NCBI GenBank assembly: GCA_003565625.1
Contig: PXBD01000016.1
Location: 1 to 64,000, forward strand
Length of the DNA stretch: 64,000 bases
Reading direction: 5' to 3'
Source of the DNA: Gammaproteobacteria bacterium
Lineage (GTDB): Bacteria > Pseudomonadota > Gammaproteobacteria > Xanthomonadales > Wenzhouxiangellaceae
Part shown: positions 22,306 to 31,811 of the stretch, piece by piece
Numbering within the stretch: the first letter of the stretch is position 1
How the letters are laid out: each line of letters opens with the position of its first letter
The notes under the pieces: model-generated
The model's database searches: none
The model's input: only the letters and a program-made list of their open reading frames with translations
What the model was told of the DNA's origin: nothing
Program-made: the position numbers and the translations under genes

Positions 22306-25116
22306 TCACTCGATTCCCTGGCCGTGAGTCAATGCCTCGCTCACGAGTTGTTTTTGCTGTTCCTGGTGGACCTGGTAATAGCCCACCGCCGGCGAGGCCG
22401 AAGCCTCACGCCCGACGTATCGCAACGGCTGACCGGCGCGCACGCAGGCCTGCAGGTGGTGTCGTATCTGGAACCAGGCCCCCTGATTGAGGGGTTCTTC
22501 CTGGCACCAGACTACCTCTTCGGCCTGACCGTAGCGCTCGATGATGGCCTGGACCTCTTCCCGCGGAAACGGGTAGAGCTGCTCGACCCGAACCAGCGCG
22601 ATGTCCTCCAGGCCCTGATCGTCGCGCGCGCCGGCGAGGTCAAAGTAGACCTTGCCGGCGCAGAACACCAGGCGCTTGACCTGGCCGGTTTCCGGCCGGG
22701 CCGGGTCGTCGATGACCAGCTGGAACTCGCCGCTGGTCAGGTCTTCGAGGCGAGAGGTCGACGCCTTGTGTCGCAGCAGCGACTTGGGCGTCATGACGAT
22801 CAGCGGCTTGCGGAACGGCCGCAGCATCTGGCGCCGCAGCATATGGAACATCTGCGCCGGCAGCGACGGCACGCAGACCTGGATGTTGTTGCCCGAAGAC
22901 AGCTGCATGAACCGCTCCAGCCGGGCCGAGGAATGCTCCGGGCCCTGGCCCTCGTAGCCGTGCGGCAGAAACATGACCAGCCCGCACAGCCGGCCCCACT
23001 TGGTTTCGCCCGAGGCGATGAACTGGTCGATGACGACCTGGGCGCCGTTGACGAAGTCGCCGAACTGGCCTTCCCAGATCACCAGCGACCCGGGATCGGC
23101 GGTGGCGTAGCCGTACTCAAAGCCGAGCACCGCTTCTTCCGACAGCAGTGAGTCGATGATGGTGACCTTGCGCTCGTTGTCGGTCAGCTGGGCCAGCGGC
23201 ACAAACGGGCGTCCGTCTTCCTGGTTGTGGAGCACTGCATGGCGATGGAAAAAGGTGCCGCGGCCGGAGTCCTGTCCGACCAAGCGCAAGCCGTGTCCGG
23301 CCTGGATCAGGCCGGCATAGGCCATGGTTTCGGCAAAGCCCCAGTCCAGCGGCAGCTCGCCGGCGGCCATCTTGCGGCGCGAGTCGATGATGCGCTCGAC
23401 CTGCCGGTGCAGCTTGAAATCCTCCGGCACGCTGGTAATGACCCGGGCCAGCTCGGAGAATTGTTCGACCGGCAGTGCCGTTTCGGCCGGGTCACGCCAG
23501 TCGGAGTCCAGGTAGGGATCCCAGTCGACCGTTACCAGCGCGTCTTCCTCGGGGACCAGTTCGACCACCGGCGCACCGGAGTCCAGCTTGTCCCGATAGG
23601 CCTCGGCAGCGGCGGCGATGCCGTCGCCATCGACCATGCCCTCGTCTGCCAGTCGATCGGCATATTGCTTGCGCACCGAGTCGAGCTTGCGGATGACCTG
23701 GTACATGCGGGGCTGGGTCGCGGCCGGCTCGTCGGCCTCGTTGTGGCCGTGGCGCCGGTAACAGACCAGGTCGATGACCACGTCTTTCTTGAATTCGCGC
23801 CGGAAATCGGCCGCCAGGCGGGTGACGAACAAAACGGCTTCGGGGTCGTCGCCGTTGACGTGGAAAATCGGCGCCTGCACCATCTTGGCCACCTCGGTGC
23901 AATACAGGGTCGAGCGCGCGTCGATCGGGTTGGACGTGGTGAAGCCGATCTGGTTGTTGATGACGATGTGGAACGTGCCGCCGACGGCAAAGCCGCGCGC
24001 CTGCGACATGTTGAGCAGCTCCATGACCACACCCTGGCCGGCGATGGCCGCATCACCGTGCACCAGGACCGGCATGACCTGCTCACGGAGCTCATCACCC
24101 AGCCTGGTTTGACGAGCCCTGGCCGAGCCGGCGACGACCGGGTTGACGATTTCCAGGTGCGACGGGTTGAAGGCCAGGGCCAGATGCATGACCCCGCCCG
24201 GGGTGCGCACGTCGGAGCTGAAGCCCAGGTGGTATTTGACGTCGCCGGAGCGGCTGGGGTCGTCGATGGCCATCGCCCCTTCAAATTCGGCAAACAGGTC
24301 GCGCGGGCTCTTGCCAAGAACGTTGACCAGCAGGTTCAGGCGGCCCCGGTGGGCCATGCCGATGACCATTTCCTTGACGCCCTGAGTGCCGGCATGCCGA
24401 ATCAGGGTATCGATAAGCGGGATCAGGCTCTCGCCGCCTTCCAGCGAAAAGCGTTTCTGGCCGACGTATTTCGAGTGCAGGTACTTTTCCAGGCCCTCGG
24501 CGGCTGACAGCTTGTCGAGCAGGCGCAGGCGTTCTTCGCGCGCGGGCGTGAAATCACCGCGCGCACTCTCCAGGCGCTGCTGCAGCCAGCGGCGCTGATT
24601 GGTGTCGGTGATGTGCATGTACTCGGTGCCGATGCTGCCGCAGTAGGTTCGGCGGCAGAGGTCGATGATATCGGCGAGCGGCAGGTGATCCGGGCCGGCG
24701 AGGGTGCCGGTGTGGAATTGGGTCGTCAGGTCTGCGTCGCTGAGGCCGTAAAACGCCAGTTCCAGATCGGGCACTTCCGGGCGCTCGTTCAGGGCCAGCG
24801 GATCGAGCTGCGCGCGCTGATGCCCGCGCACCCGAAAGGCGTTGATCATGCGCAACACGCCCGACTGCTTGAAGTCCTCGGCGCCGCTGGCAACCGCCAC
24901 CTGGTGGCCGTTGGCGCCGATCAAACGAAAGCGCTCGAGCGTGGCCAGGTGGCGACTGTCCTCGCCGGTTTCGTTGAGGTTGGCGAACAATTTCTGCCAG
25001 TGATCCGGAACGGCATCCGGGCTGTCGAGCCAGGTTTCGTAGAGTTCCTCGACATACGCGGCGTTGCCGCCGGACAGGTGGGATGTCCGATACTGCTGCT
25101 GAAGGTTCTTGCTCAT
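22306..25116 (-). CDS. sucA: 2-oxoglutarate dehydrogenase E1 component
   Basis: 936 aa thiamine-diphosphate enzyme that decarboxylates 2-oxoglutarate and succinylates the lipoyl arm of SucB. Visible: N-terminal [10 protein letters not shown] segment, [11 protein letters not shown], the cofactor-binding [12 protein letters not shown], then [22 protein letters not shown], and [20 protein letters not shown] in the C-terminal half. Full family length. The ATG is set by the conserved MSKNLQQQY start; the frame extends further upstream over the promoter but without homology. First gene of sucAB-lpdA, with a consensus -10 about 43 nt upstream. Confidence 0.97.
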   Translation of the reverse strand: MSKNLQQQYRTSHLSGGNAAYVEELYETWLDSPDAVPDHWQKLFANLNETGEDSRHLATLERFRLIGANGHQVAVASGAEDFKQSGVLRMINAFRVRGHQRAQLDPLALNERPEVPDLELAFYGLSDADLTTQFHTGTLAGPDHLPLADIIDLCRRTYCGSIGTEYMHITDTNQRRWLQQRLESARGDFTPAREERLRLLDKLSAAEGLEKYLHSKYVGQKRFSLEGGESLIPLIDTLIRHAGTQGVKEMVIGMAHRGRLNLLVNVLGKSPRDLFAEFEGAMAIDDPSRSGDVKYHLGFSSDVRTPGGVMHLALAFNPSHLEIVNPVVAGSARARQTRLGDELREQVMPVLVHGDAAIAGQGVVMELLNMSQARGFAVGGTFHIVINNQIGFTTSNPIDARSTLYCTEVAKMVQAPIFHVNGDDPEAVLFVTRLAADFRREFKKDVVIDLVCYRRHGHNEADEPAATQPRMYQVIRKLDSVRKQYADRLADEGMVDGDGIAAAAEAYRDKLDSGAPVVELVPEEDALVTVDWDPYLDSDWRDPAETALPVEQFSELARVITSVPEDFKLHRQVERIIDSRRKMAAGELPLDWGFAETMAYAGLIQAGHGLRLVGQDSGRGTFFHRHAVLHNQEDGRPFVPLAQLTDNERKVTIIDSLLSEEAVLGFEYGYATADPGSLVIWEGQFGDFVNGAQVVIDQFIASGETKWGRLCGLVMFLPHGYEGQGPEHSSARLERFMQLSSGNNIQVCVPSLPAQMFHMLRRQMLRPFRKPLIVMTPKSLLRHKASTSRLEDLTSGEFQLVIDDPARPETGQVKRLVFCAGKVYFDLAGARDDQGLEDIALVRVEQLYPFPREEVQAIIERYGQAEEVVWCQEEPLNQGAWFQIRHHLQACVRAGQPLRYVGREASASPAVGYYQVHQEQQKQLVSEALTHGQGIE

Positions 25117-25158
25117 GGGAAAGAGCCTGCGGAATGGGTTGGTCGACACCAGCACAAG

Positions 25159-25164
25159 ATTATA
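25159..25164 (-). promoter_or_regulatory. Predicted -10 of the sucAB-lpdA operon
   Basis: Perfect TATAAT on the minus strand in the 121-bp purB-sucA gap. It would give a leader of about 36 nt. The -35 is poor (CTGTCG at 18 bp), suggesting that an activator or extended contacts are needed. Confidence 0.5.
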
Positions 25165-25237
25165 ACCGCGCGCACCCGCAATCGACAGCGGATTGATCGG
25201 AATCGGCAGCTTTTTCAGGCAATCGCGGCACGGCCGG

Positions 25238-26617
25238 CTACACGAAGCGTCGGATGGCCTCGGCCATGGCGCGGGCGTTGCCGGTGTAGCGGGCCGGGGT
25301 GAGTTCAAGCAGGCGCTGGCGGTCACTCTCCGGCAGGTCCAGACCGGCAATGAAGGCGCGCAGCGAGTCCCGGTCGATACCGCGACCGCGGGTCAGCGCT
25401 TTGAGCTGCTCGTAGGGTTCGGGCAGGCCATGCAGGCGCATCACGGTCTGGACGGCTTCGGCCAGCACCTCCCAGGAATGATCCAGGTCGGCTGCAAGGC
25501 GGTCGCGGTCGGGGGCGACCCGCCCGAGGCCGCGCAGGATCGAACCCCAGCCCAGGTGGCAGTAGCCGAATGCGCTGCCGAGGCTGCGCTGCACGGTGGA
25601 GTCGGTCAGGTCACGCTGCCAGCGCGATATGGGCAGCTTGGCGGCCAGGTGCTCGAGCATGGCGTTGGCCAGCCCCAGGTTGCCTTCGCCGTTTTCGAAA
25701 TCGATCGGGTTGACCTTGTGCGGCATGGTCGAGGATCCGACTTCGCCTTCGACCAGGCGCTGACGAAAATAACCCAGCGAGACGTAACCCCAGGCGTCGC
25801 GGGCAAAGTCCAGCAGTACGGTGTTGACGCGCGCCAGGGCATGACAGACTTCGGCCAGCATGTCGTGCGGTTCGATCTGGGTGGTATAGGGGTTCCAGAC
25901 CAGGCCGAGGTCCTCGATCATCTTGCGGGCCAGCTCCGGCCAGTCGAGGTCAGGGCAGGCGACCAGGTGGGCATTGAAGTTGCCGACCGCGCCGTTGATC
26001 TTGGCGCTGATTTCCACTGCCGCCAGCTGGCGGCGCTGGCGGCGCAGGCGAAACACGGTGTTGGCGATTTCCTTGCCCAGGGTGGTGGGTGATGCGGTCT
26101 GGCCGTGGGTGCGCGAGAGCATCGGAAGGCCGGCATGCTCGCAGGCCAGCTGCTCCAGGTTGCGGTCGAGATCGCCCAGCAGTGGGTCGAGTTCCTGTTC
26201 GATGGCGGCCCGGACGATCAGCCCCCAGGCCAGGTTGTTGATGTCTTCCGAGGTGCAGGCAAAGTGGATGAATTCCCGTTTTTCGGCCAGCGACGGATGC
26301 GTGGCCAGCTGTTGCTTCAGCCAGTACTCCACCGCCTTGACATCGTGATTCGTGGTTCGCTCGATGGCCTTGATCTCGGCCGCCTGCTCCGGCCCGAAAG
26401 TGTTTGTCAGCCGCTCTAGAAACGCCTGCTCCTCGCCGCTGAGCGCGGCCAGCACCGGAAACTGTTCGTGCTCTGCCAGGGCCTGGAACCAGGCGATTTC
26501 GACCTCCACCCGGCGCGCGATCAGGCCGCTTTCGGAACACAGTTCGGACAGGCCGCGCAGGCGGCTGGCGTAGCGGCCGTCCAGCGGGGACAGGGCGCTC
26601 AACGAGAAACTGGACAT
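25238..26617 (-). CDS. purB: Adenylosuccinate lyase
   Basis: 459 aa, the long gammaproteobacterial PurB form. Splits SAICAR and adenylosuccinate in purine synthesis. Fumarase/aspartase superfamily signature GSSTMPHKVNPIDFENGEGN near residues 295-315, with HFACTSEDINNL and the catalytic LSRTHGQTASPTTLG upstream. The start ATG has no clear Shine-Dalgarno; a TACCCT box lies 7 nt upstream, as at the other apparently leaderless starts. The gene lies 28 nt downstream of the ygfZ stop. Confidence 0.97.
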   Translation of the reverse strand: MSSFSLSALSPLDGRYASRLRGLSELCSESGLIARRVEVEIAWFQALAEHEQFPVLAALSGEEQAFLERLTNTFGPEQAAEIKAIERTTNHDVKAVEYWLKQQLATHPSLAEKREFIHFACTSEDINNLAWGLIVRAAIEQELDPLLGDLDRNLEQLACEHAGLPMLSRTHGQTASPTTLGKEIANTVFRLRRQRRQLAAVEISAKINGAVGNFNAHLVACPDLDWPELARKMIEDLGLVWNPYTTQIEPHDMLAEVCHALARVNTVLLDFARDAWGYVSLGYFRQRLVEGEVGSSTMPHKVNPIDFENGEGNLGLANAMLEHLAAKLPISRWQRDLTDSTVQRSLGSAFGYCHLGWGSILRGLGRVAPDRDRLAADLDHSWEVLAEAVQTVMRLHGLPEPYEQLKALTRGRGIDRDSLRAFIAGLDLPESDRQRLLELTPARYTGNARAMAEAIRRFV

Positions 26618-26645
26618 AGTGGCTAGGGTACCCCTGATTCGGGCG

Positions 26646-27458
26646 TCATGAGTTGGTGGTCATCAGTAGTTCCGGAGCGCACAGCACGCCGTCATGGTCA
26701 AGGCAGCGGACGGCCAGGCCCGATTCCCGGTCGGCGCGGACTACGGCCAGGCCGATGGTGCTGCCATTGATCGGCATGGCGTCGACGACGCTGCCGACGC
26801 GCTGGTCTTGCTCATCCAGCAGGTCCTGTTCGCTGCAGTCGACGGAACCTTTGAGGCGAAACCCTGCAAGCTGTTCCTTGGCCTTGCCCAGGTAATGCAC
26901 CCGGGCGATGACCTCCTGGCCCGGAAAACACCCCTTGCGATAGCTCAGGCCGCCGCGTTCCTCCAGGCCCAGCGCCTGCGGCAGGAAGCGGCCGCTGCTG
27001 CCCGTGTCCAGCCAGGTGATGCCGGCGGCCAGGTCGCGCTGGCGCCAGCGCTCGATGAACCCGGGGTCGGCCGCCACCGAATCATTTTCGATCAGGCGCA
27101 GGGCCCGGCTCTGGTCGGGACGCAGAGTCTGGTCGCCATCGTCTTCCCTGTCCATACAGCCCTGCACCTGGGTCGTATGCTGGAACTCGACCTTGCGGCC
27201 AATGGCATACATCCCGAGCTGGCGCGTCAGCTGCTGGCTTTGACCGGCAGGTACGATCAGGTCGACGCCTTGTTCATGCCGGCGCGCGAGAATAACGGCT
27301 ATCGCGCGGCCTTTGGGATTGCACCAGGCGGTCAGGCCCCAGCCGGGCTCGCCGGGTTGATCAAAGGCGGTGGTGAACTGGGAATGGGCAAAGACAGTGG
27401 CGTCTGGCCCGCTCAGCCTGATCGCCGATAAATTGGGTAGCGGATTCCAGTCAGACAT
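26646..27458 (-). CDS. ygfZ: tRNA-modifying / Fe-S repair protein YgfZ
   Basis: 270 aa folate-binding protein of the GcvT-like fold that supports assembly or repair of Fe-S clusters, including those of MiaB-type enzymes. The signature K-G-C-x-P-G-Q-E-V is present as KGCFPGQEVIAR at about residue 178, with the essential Cys. The start at 27458 gives the family-like MSDWNPLPNL; the TTG further up is inside the divergent promoter. It faces the succinate dehydrogenase cluster and, like it, needs Fe-S clusters, although the co-location may be chance. Confidence 0.9.
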   Translation of the reverse strand: MSDWNPLPNLSAIRLSGPDATVFAHSQFTTAFDQPGEPGWGLTAWCNPKGRAIAVILARRHEQGVDLIVPAGQSQQLTRQLGMYAIGRKVEFQHTTQVQGCMDREDDGDQTLRPDQSRALRLIENDSVAADPGFIERWRQRDLAAGITWLDTGSSGRFLPQALGLEERGGLSYRKGCFPGQEVIARVHYLGKAKEQLAGFRLKGSVDCSEQDLLDEQDQRVGSVVDAMPINGSTIGLAVVRADRESGLAVRCLDHDGVLCAPELLMTTNS

Positions 27459-27464
27459 GCGTGA

Positions 27465-27492
27465 TTGATCATGTTCGAAACGAGGGTACAAT
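27465..27492 (+). promoter_or_regulatory. Predicted promoter of the sdh cluster
   Basis: TTGATC (27465-27470), 16-bp spacer, TACAAT (27487-27492). The -10 ends 8 nt before the sdhAF4 ATG, so the transcript would start at or 1-2 nt before the start codon, which has no Shine-Dalgarno. Confidence 0.55.
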
Positions 27493-27500
27493 TCTAGATC

Positions 27501-27668
27501 ATGAAAGAAGACACAAGCTCAAACTCGCAACAACCCGAAGGCGACACCCACCCGGCCGACGATGAATGCACGCCGAATGAAGCGCGCGAAATTGGCGGCA
27601 GGCGGGACGGTCTCGATCCGACCCGCTACGGCGACTGGGAAAAAAACGGCCGCTGCATCGACTTCTGA
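27501..27668 (+). CDS. sdhAF4: Succinate dehydrogenase assembly factor 4 homolog (DUF1674)
   Basis: 55 aa. The C-terminal half carries the DUF1674/SdhAF4 signature: EIGGRRDG, then LDPTRYGDWEKNGRCIDF at the very end, after a low-complexity hydrophilic N terminus. Eukaryotic and alphaproteobacterial members bind the flavinylated SdhA subunit and promote its assembly with SdhB. Its position as the first gene before sdhC fits that role. The start lies directly behind a TTGATC/TACAAT promoter and has no Shine-Dalgarno. A short gene such as this is easily missed by gene callers. Confidence 0.9.
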   Translation: MKEDTSSNSQQPEGDTHPADDECTPNEAREIGGRRDGLDPTRYGDWEKNGRCIDF

Positions 27669-27707
27669 ACCGCTGGACGCAATCGCTAACTTACAGGACG
27701 ACTGACC

Positions 27708-28085
27708 ATGGCGACTGACAATCGACCGCTATCTCCCCACCTGCAGATTTACCGCCCGCAGCTGACCTCCGTTCTTTCGATCACGCACCGCATCACCGGC
27801 GTTGTGCTCAGCCTTGGCCTGGGTCTGGTAGTGGCCTGGGTGCTGGCGCTGGCGGCTGGGCCCGAACGTTTTGCGGCCGTGACCGGCGTGCTGTCGAGCA
27901 CGCCCGTGCTGCTGCTGTTGCTGGCGTGGACGGCAGCGTTGTTTTACCACCTGCTCAACGGCATCCGGCACTTGTGCTGGGATGCGGGCTGGATGCTGGA
28001 TCTGCGGGGCGCTTACGCGTCGGGCTGGACGGTTGTCGGCCTGGCCGTCGTGCTGACCGCGGTTGCCTGGGGGGTGTGGTTATGA
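27708..28085 (+). CDS. sdhC: Succinate dehydrogenase cytochrome b556 subunit
   Basis: 125 aa with three membrane helices. The SdhC signature RPLSPHLQIYRPQLTS precedes SITHRITG (Ser24, Arg28 in the quinone site), and the heme-ligand motif FYHLLNGIRHLCWD has His81 at the axial position. Anchors SdhAB to the membrane and passes electrons to ubiquinone. Shine-Dalgarno-like sequence aggacg lies 7 nt upstream of the ATG. The stop overlaps sdhD by 4 nt (ATGA). Confidence 0.95.
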   Translation: MATDNRPLSPHLQIYRPQLTSVLSITHRITGVVLSLGLGLVVAWVLALAAGPERFAAVTGVLSSTPVLLLLLAWTAALFYHLLNGIRHLCWDAGWMLDLRGAYASGWTVVGLAVVLTAVAWGVWL

Positions 28086-28462
28086 ACCTGCGCAACCCTC
28101 TCGCCAACGCCCACAACCATGGCTCGGCCGGGGACGGCGTCAGTCACTGGTGGGCCCAGCGCTTCAGCGCGATCTTGCTGATTGGCCTCACCGCCTGGCT
28201 GGTGGTTGCCCTGGCGGCGCTGACCGGCGCCAGCCATGCCGAGGCTTCAGCCTGGCTGGGACGACCTTTCAATGCCGCCATGGCCATTCTGTTTGTGGTC
28301 GCTTCTTTCTACCACGCCAGACTTGGCCTGCAGGTGGTCATCGAAGACTACGTGCATCAGCGCGCGCTTGAAGTCGGGCTGCAGCTGCTGGTCAAGATCG
28401 CGGCAATCGTCGGCGGCCTGGTGGCCGTCCTCGCCATTCTCAAGGTGGCGTTTGGAGCTTAA
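28082..28462 (+). CDS. sdhD: Succinate dehydrogenase membrane anchor subunit
   Basis: 126 aa with three predicted helices (about 30-50, 62-85, 95-118). SdhD-like features are the N-terminal LRNPLANA, then [13 protein letters not shown], and [16 protein letters not shown] with the heme-ligand His and quinone-site Asp-Tyr region. Translationally coupled to sdhC through ATGA. Its TAA precedes the sdhA TTG by 1 nt. Confidence 0.94.
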   Translation: MNLRNPLANAHNHGSAGDGVSHWWAQRFSAILLIGLTAWLVVALAALTGASHAEASAWLGRPFNAAMAILFVVASFYHARLGLQVVIEDYVHQRALEVGLQLLVKIAAIVGGLVAVLAILKVAFGA

Positions 28463-28463
28463 G

Positions 28464-30254
28464 TTGACTTCTGCATACGAAATAACCAAACACGAATACG
28501 ACGTTCTGGTGATCGGCGCCGGCGGTGCCGGCCTGAGGGCGACCATGGGGCTGGCCGCCACCGGCCTGACCACGGCCTGCATTACCAAGGTCTTTCCCAC
28601 CCGCTCGCATACCGTGGCCGCACAGGGCGGCATGAGTGCTGCGCTGGGCAACATGGGCGAAGACGACTGGCGCTGGCACATGTACGACACCATCAAGGGG
28701 TCGGACTGGCTGGGCGACCAGGACGCCATCGAGTACATGTGCCGCGAGGCGATTCCCTCGGTGATCGAACTCGAACACTTCGGTGTCCCGTTTTCGCGCA
28801 CCGAGGAGGGCAAGATCTACCAGCGCCCATTCGGCGGCATGACCACGCGCTTTGGCGAAGGCACCGCCCAGCGCACTTGCGCGGCTGCCGACCGCACCGG
28901 CCACGCCATCCTGCACACGCTCTACCAGCAGGCGCTGAAGCATGACGCGCAGTTCTTCATCGAGTACTTTGCCCTCGATTTGCTGATGGACGACGACGGT
29001 ACCTGTCGTGGCTGCCTGGCCTGGGACCTGGCCTCGGGCACCTTGCACGAGTTCCGCGCCCACGCGGTGATCCTGGCCACTGGTGGCTACGGTCGGGCCT
29101 ACTTTTCGGCCACCTCGGCGCACACCTGTACCGGGGATGGCAACGGCATGGTCTTGCGCGCCGGGCTGCCGCTGCAGGACATGGAGTTCGTCCAGTTCCA
29201 CCCCACCGGCGTCTACGGTGCCGGCTGTCTGATTACCGAGGGCGTGCGCGGGGAGGGCGGTTATCTGACCAACTCCGAGGGCGAGCGCTTCATGGAGCGC
29301 TACGCGCCCAACGCCAAGGATCTGGCCTCGCGTGATGTGGTGTCTCGCTCCATGACGATCGAGATTCGCGAGGGCCGCGGCGTGGGCGGCAAGAACGACC
29401 ACATCCACCTCAATCTGCAGCATCTGGGCGGAGACGTGATTCACGAGCGCCTGCCCGGCATTGCCGAGACCGCCAAGATTTTCGCCGGCGTTGATGTGAC
29501 CCGCGAACCGATCCCGGTGTTGCCGACCGTGCACTACAACATGGGCGGTATCCCGACCAACTATCACGGCGAGGTGGTAACCCTGAAAGACGGAAATCCC
29601 GACGCCGTGGTGCCGGGTTTGTATTCCATCGGGGAGGCGGCCTGCGTGTCTGTGCATGGCGCTAACCGGCTGGGGTCAAACTCCCTGCTGGACCTGATCG
29701 TGTTCGGGCGGGCGGTAGCCAAGCGCTGTGGCGCCACCATTGAGCCGGGTCAGTCGCACAAGCCGATTGCGCGTGAGCGTATCGACGAACTGGTCGGTGA
29801 GTTCGATCGTCTGCGGCATGCCTCGGGCAGCGAATCGACCGCGTCGATCCGCGACAACATGCAGCAGGTCATGCAGCAGGATGCGGCCGTGTTCCGGACC
29901 GGCGAAACCCTGCAGCAGGGGTGCGAACGGATCGCCGCGGTGCGAGCTGCTTTCGACGATGTCCAGGTCACTGATCGATCCATGATCTGGAATTCCGACC
30001 TGGTCGAAACGCTGGAGTTGCGCAACCTGATCGGCAACGCGGTAACGACGATGGTGTCGGCCGAAAATCGGCAGGAAAGCCGTGGCGCGCACGCGCGCGA
30101 GGATTTCCCCGACCGCGACGATAATGACTGGATGAAACACACGCTGACCTGGATGGACGCGGACGGCAAGGTGCGGATTGACTACCGGCCGGTGCATATG
30201 TACACCCTGACCGACGAGGTCGATGTCTTCCCGGCCAAGGCGAGAACGTACTGA
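28464..30254 (+). CDS. sdhA: Succinate dehydrogenase flavoprotein subunit
   Basis: 596 aa. Oxidises succinate to fumarate on a covalently bound FAD: flavin-attachment His49 in [11 protein letters not shown], dinucleotide motif [11 protein letters not shown] at 16-26, FHPTG with the substrate-binding His, and [13 protein letters not shown] near the end of the FAD domain. The start is TTG at 28464, because ggag lies 6 nt upstream and the family N terminus begins there; no ATG or GTG fits. A TTG start for such a highly expressed enzyme is notable. Confidence 0.96.
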   Translation: MTSAYEITKHEYDVLVIGAGGAGLRATMGLAATGLTTACITKVFPTRSHTVAAQGGMSAALGNMGEDDWRWHMYDTIKGSDWLGDQDAIEYMCREAIPSVIELEHFGVPFSRTEEGKIYQRPFGGMTTRFGEGTAQRTCAAADRTGHAILHTLYQQALKHDAQFFIEYFALDLLMDDDGTCRGCLAWDLASGTLHEFRAHAVILATGGYGRAYFSATSAHTCTGDGNGMVLRAGLPLQDMEFVQFHPTGVYGAGCLITEGVRGEGGYLTNSEGERFMERYAPNAKDLASRDVVSRSMTIEIREGRGVGGKNDHIHLNLQHLGGDVIHERLPGIAETAKIFAGVDVTREPIPVLPTVHYNMGGIPTNYHGEVVTLKDGNPDAVVPGLYSIGEAACVSVHGANRLGSNSLLDLIVFGRAVAKRCGATIEPGQSHKPIARERIDELVGEFDRLRHASGSESTASIRDNMQQVMQQDAAVFRTGETLQQGCERIAAVRAAFDDVQVTDRSMIWNSDLVETLELRNLIGNAVTTMVSAENRQESRGAHAREDFPDRDDNDWMKHTLTWMDADGKVRIDYRPVHMYTLTDEVDVFPAKARTY

Positions 30255-30292
30255 ACCGGCGTTTTGAATCAAGCAGTTACGGATGAAACAAG

Positions 30293-31078
30293 ATGGCTGA
30301 ATTCCGACTCCCGAAGAACTCCCGCATACGCGCGGGCAAGCACTTCCCGGCGCCCCAGGGGGCCAGCAATGTGCGCACCTTTCGCGTCTACCGTTGGGAT
30401 CCCGACAGCGGTGAGAATCCGCGCATCGATTCCTACGATCTGGATCTGGACCAGTGCGGCCCGATGGTGCTCGATGCGGTACTGAAGATCAAAAACGAGA
30501 TCGACCCCACGCTGACTTTCCGGCGTTCCTGTCGGGAGGGGATTTGCGGTTCGTGCGCGTTCAATATCGACGGCACCAATACCCTGGCCTGTACCCAGGC
30601 AATCGAGGACATCAAGGGTGATGTCAAGATCTACCCGCTACCGCATATGCCGGTCATCAAGGATCTGGTGCCGGATCTGACCCACTTCTATGCCCAGTAT
30701 GCCTCGATCAAGCCGTGGATCCGGACCCAGAGCCCGGCCCCGCCGGACAAGGAGCGCCTGCAGTCACCGGAAGACCGCAAGCACATCGATGGCCTGTATG
30801 AATGCATCCTGTGCGCATGCTGCTCGACTTCCTGCCCGAGCTACTGGTGGAACGGCGAACGCTACCTCGGCCCGGCCGTCTTGCTCCAGGCCTACCGCTG
30901 GCTGGTGGATTCGCGCGACGAGGCCACCGGAGAGCGACTGGATGATCTGGAAGACCCCTTCCGCCTGTATCGCTGCCACACCATCATGAACTGCGCCAAA
31001 ACCTGCCCCAAGGGTCTCAACCCGGCCAAGGCGATTGCCGAAATCAAGAAGATGATGCTGGCGCGCCAGAGCCTTTGA
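30293..31078 (+). CDS. sdhB: Succinate dehydrogenase iron-sulfur subunit
   Basis: 261 aa. Three clusters are accounted for: [2Fe-2S] by Cys80, 85, 88 and 100 ([10 protein letters not shown]); [4Fe-4S] by Cys171, 174 and 177 (CILCACC) with Cys238 of the KTCP segment; and [3Fe-4S] by Cys181, 228 and 234. This is the full set for electron flow from FAD to quinone. About 25 residues longer at the N terminus than E. coli SdhB, as is common for the alphaproteobacterial and mitochondrial type. Confidence 0.97.
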   Translation: MAEFRLPKNSRIRAGKHFPAPQGASNVRTFRVYRWDPDSGENPRIDSYDLDLDQCGPMVLDAVLKIKNEIDPTLTFRRSCREGICGSCAFNIDGTNTLACTQAIEDIKGDVKIYPLPHMPVIKDLVPDLTHFYAQYASIKPWIRTQSPAPPDKERLQSPEDRKHIDGLYECILCACCSTSCPSYWWNGERYLGPAVLLQAYRWLVDSRDEATGERLDDLEDPFRLYRCHTIMNCAKTCPKGLNPAKAIAEIKKMMLARQSL

Positions 31079-31105
31079 TCGGCTCATCGGCACTTCGATC
31101 GGCCC

Positions 31106-31360
31106 ATGACCGCTGCAAGCGTACCTAGAGCTCTGCGCTGGCGCTGCCGGCGCGGCATGCGTGAGCTCGACGCGCTGCTGGGCGCCTGGCTGGATCGGCG
31201 CTGGGCGCAGGTGGATGAACTGCTGCAGCAGGCATTTGAACGGCTGCTGGAACAGGAAGACGACCAATTGTGGGACTGGTTGCTGGGCCGCACCCGGCCT
31301 GCAGACCTGAATCTGGCGCGCATCGTCGACGATATCCGTGAGCACGCCGGCCCCGGCTGA
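31106..31360 (+). CDS. sdhE: FAD assembly factor SdhE
   Basis: 84 aa helical protein. The diagnostic RGMRELD motif is at 16-22, containing the Gly-Met-Arg-Glu stretch that contacts SdhA and promotes covalent flavinylation. Starts 27 nt after sdhB and overlaps ygfX by 23 nt. Together with the SdhAF4 homolog, the cell has both known factors acting on SdhA. Confidence 0.93.
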   Translation: MTAASVPRALRWRCRRGMRELDALLGAWLDRRWAQVDELLQQAFERLLEQEDDQLWDWLLGRTRPADLNLARIVDDIREHAGPG

Positions 31361-31748
31361 ATTCCATGCCCGATCGGCACCGGCGCTGGCTGTGGCCCTG
31401 CTGGTGCTCGGCCTGGTCGCCGTTGGAGCCATCCTGGCCAGTGCACTGTCTCCGTTGCCGAGCCTGCTGGCCTCTGTCGTGGCCATTGTCCTGAGCGTGC
31501 GCGGTGCCTGGCGCTTTGTGCAGCCGGGATTGAGCCTGCGCCTGGACGAGGACGGCGGGCTGGCTTGGAAGCGCGGTCAGCAAGCCTGGTCCAGTGTCGT
31601 CCAGGCCCCGTTCGTGAGCCCCTGGTTCATCGGCTGGCGCGCGGGGATGTGGACCGCAGCCGGCGTGTTCCGGCTGCAGCTGGATCCGGATGCCTATCGT
31701 CGCCTGGCGGTCGCCCTGCGTCACGCCGGCGAGGCCCGGTCCCGGTGA
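31338..31748 (+). CDS. ygfX: YgfX-like membrane protein (CptA family)
   Basis: 136 aa with two adjacent helices (about 15-35 and 39-58) and a soluble C-terminal part with LRLDEDGGLAW and WRAGMW segments. It fits YgfX, the small inner-membrane protein encoded after sdhE in gammaproteobacteria, once described as the toxin CptA with SdhE (CptB) as partner; that toxin role is disputed. GTG start inside sdhE. The assignment rests on context and topology more than on a strong motif. Confidence 0.7.
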   Translation: MSTPAPAEFHARSAPALAVALLVLGLVAVGAILASALSPLPSLLASVVAIVLSVRGAWRFVQPGLSLRLDEDGGLAWKRGQQAWSSVVQAPFVSPWFIGWRAGMWTAAGVFRLQLDPDAYRRLAVALRHAGEARSR

Positions 31749-31811
31749 TACACTTGACAACAAAAGCGCGGGCGTGGGCCTGCGCCCTGGCCCGTTCCTT
31801 AGGGGGTTCTC

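Noticed and set aside
31338-31748. ygfX with sdhE as a toxin-antitoxin pair
   Set aside because: SdhE is an established flavinylation factor and its position with sdh explains the pair; nothing in the sequence shows toxicity.
31754-31759. Perfect TTGACA upstream of pilU
   Set aside because: No acceptable -10 lies 15-19 bp downstream; the following DNA is GC-rich.
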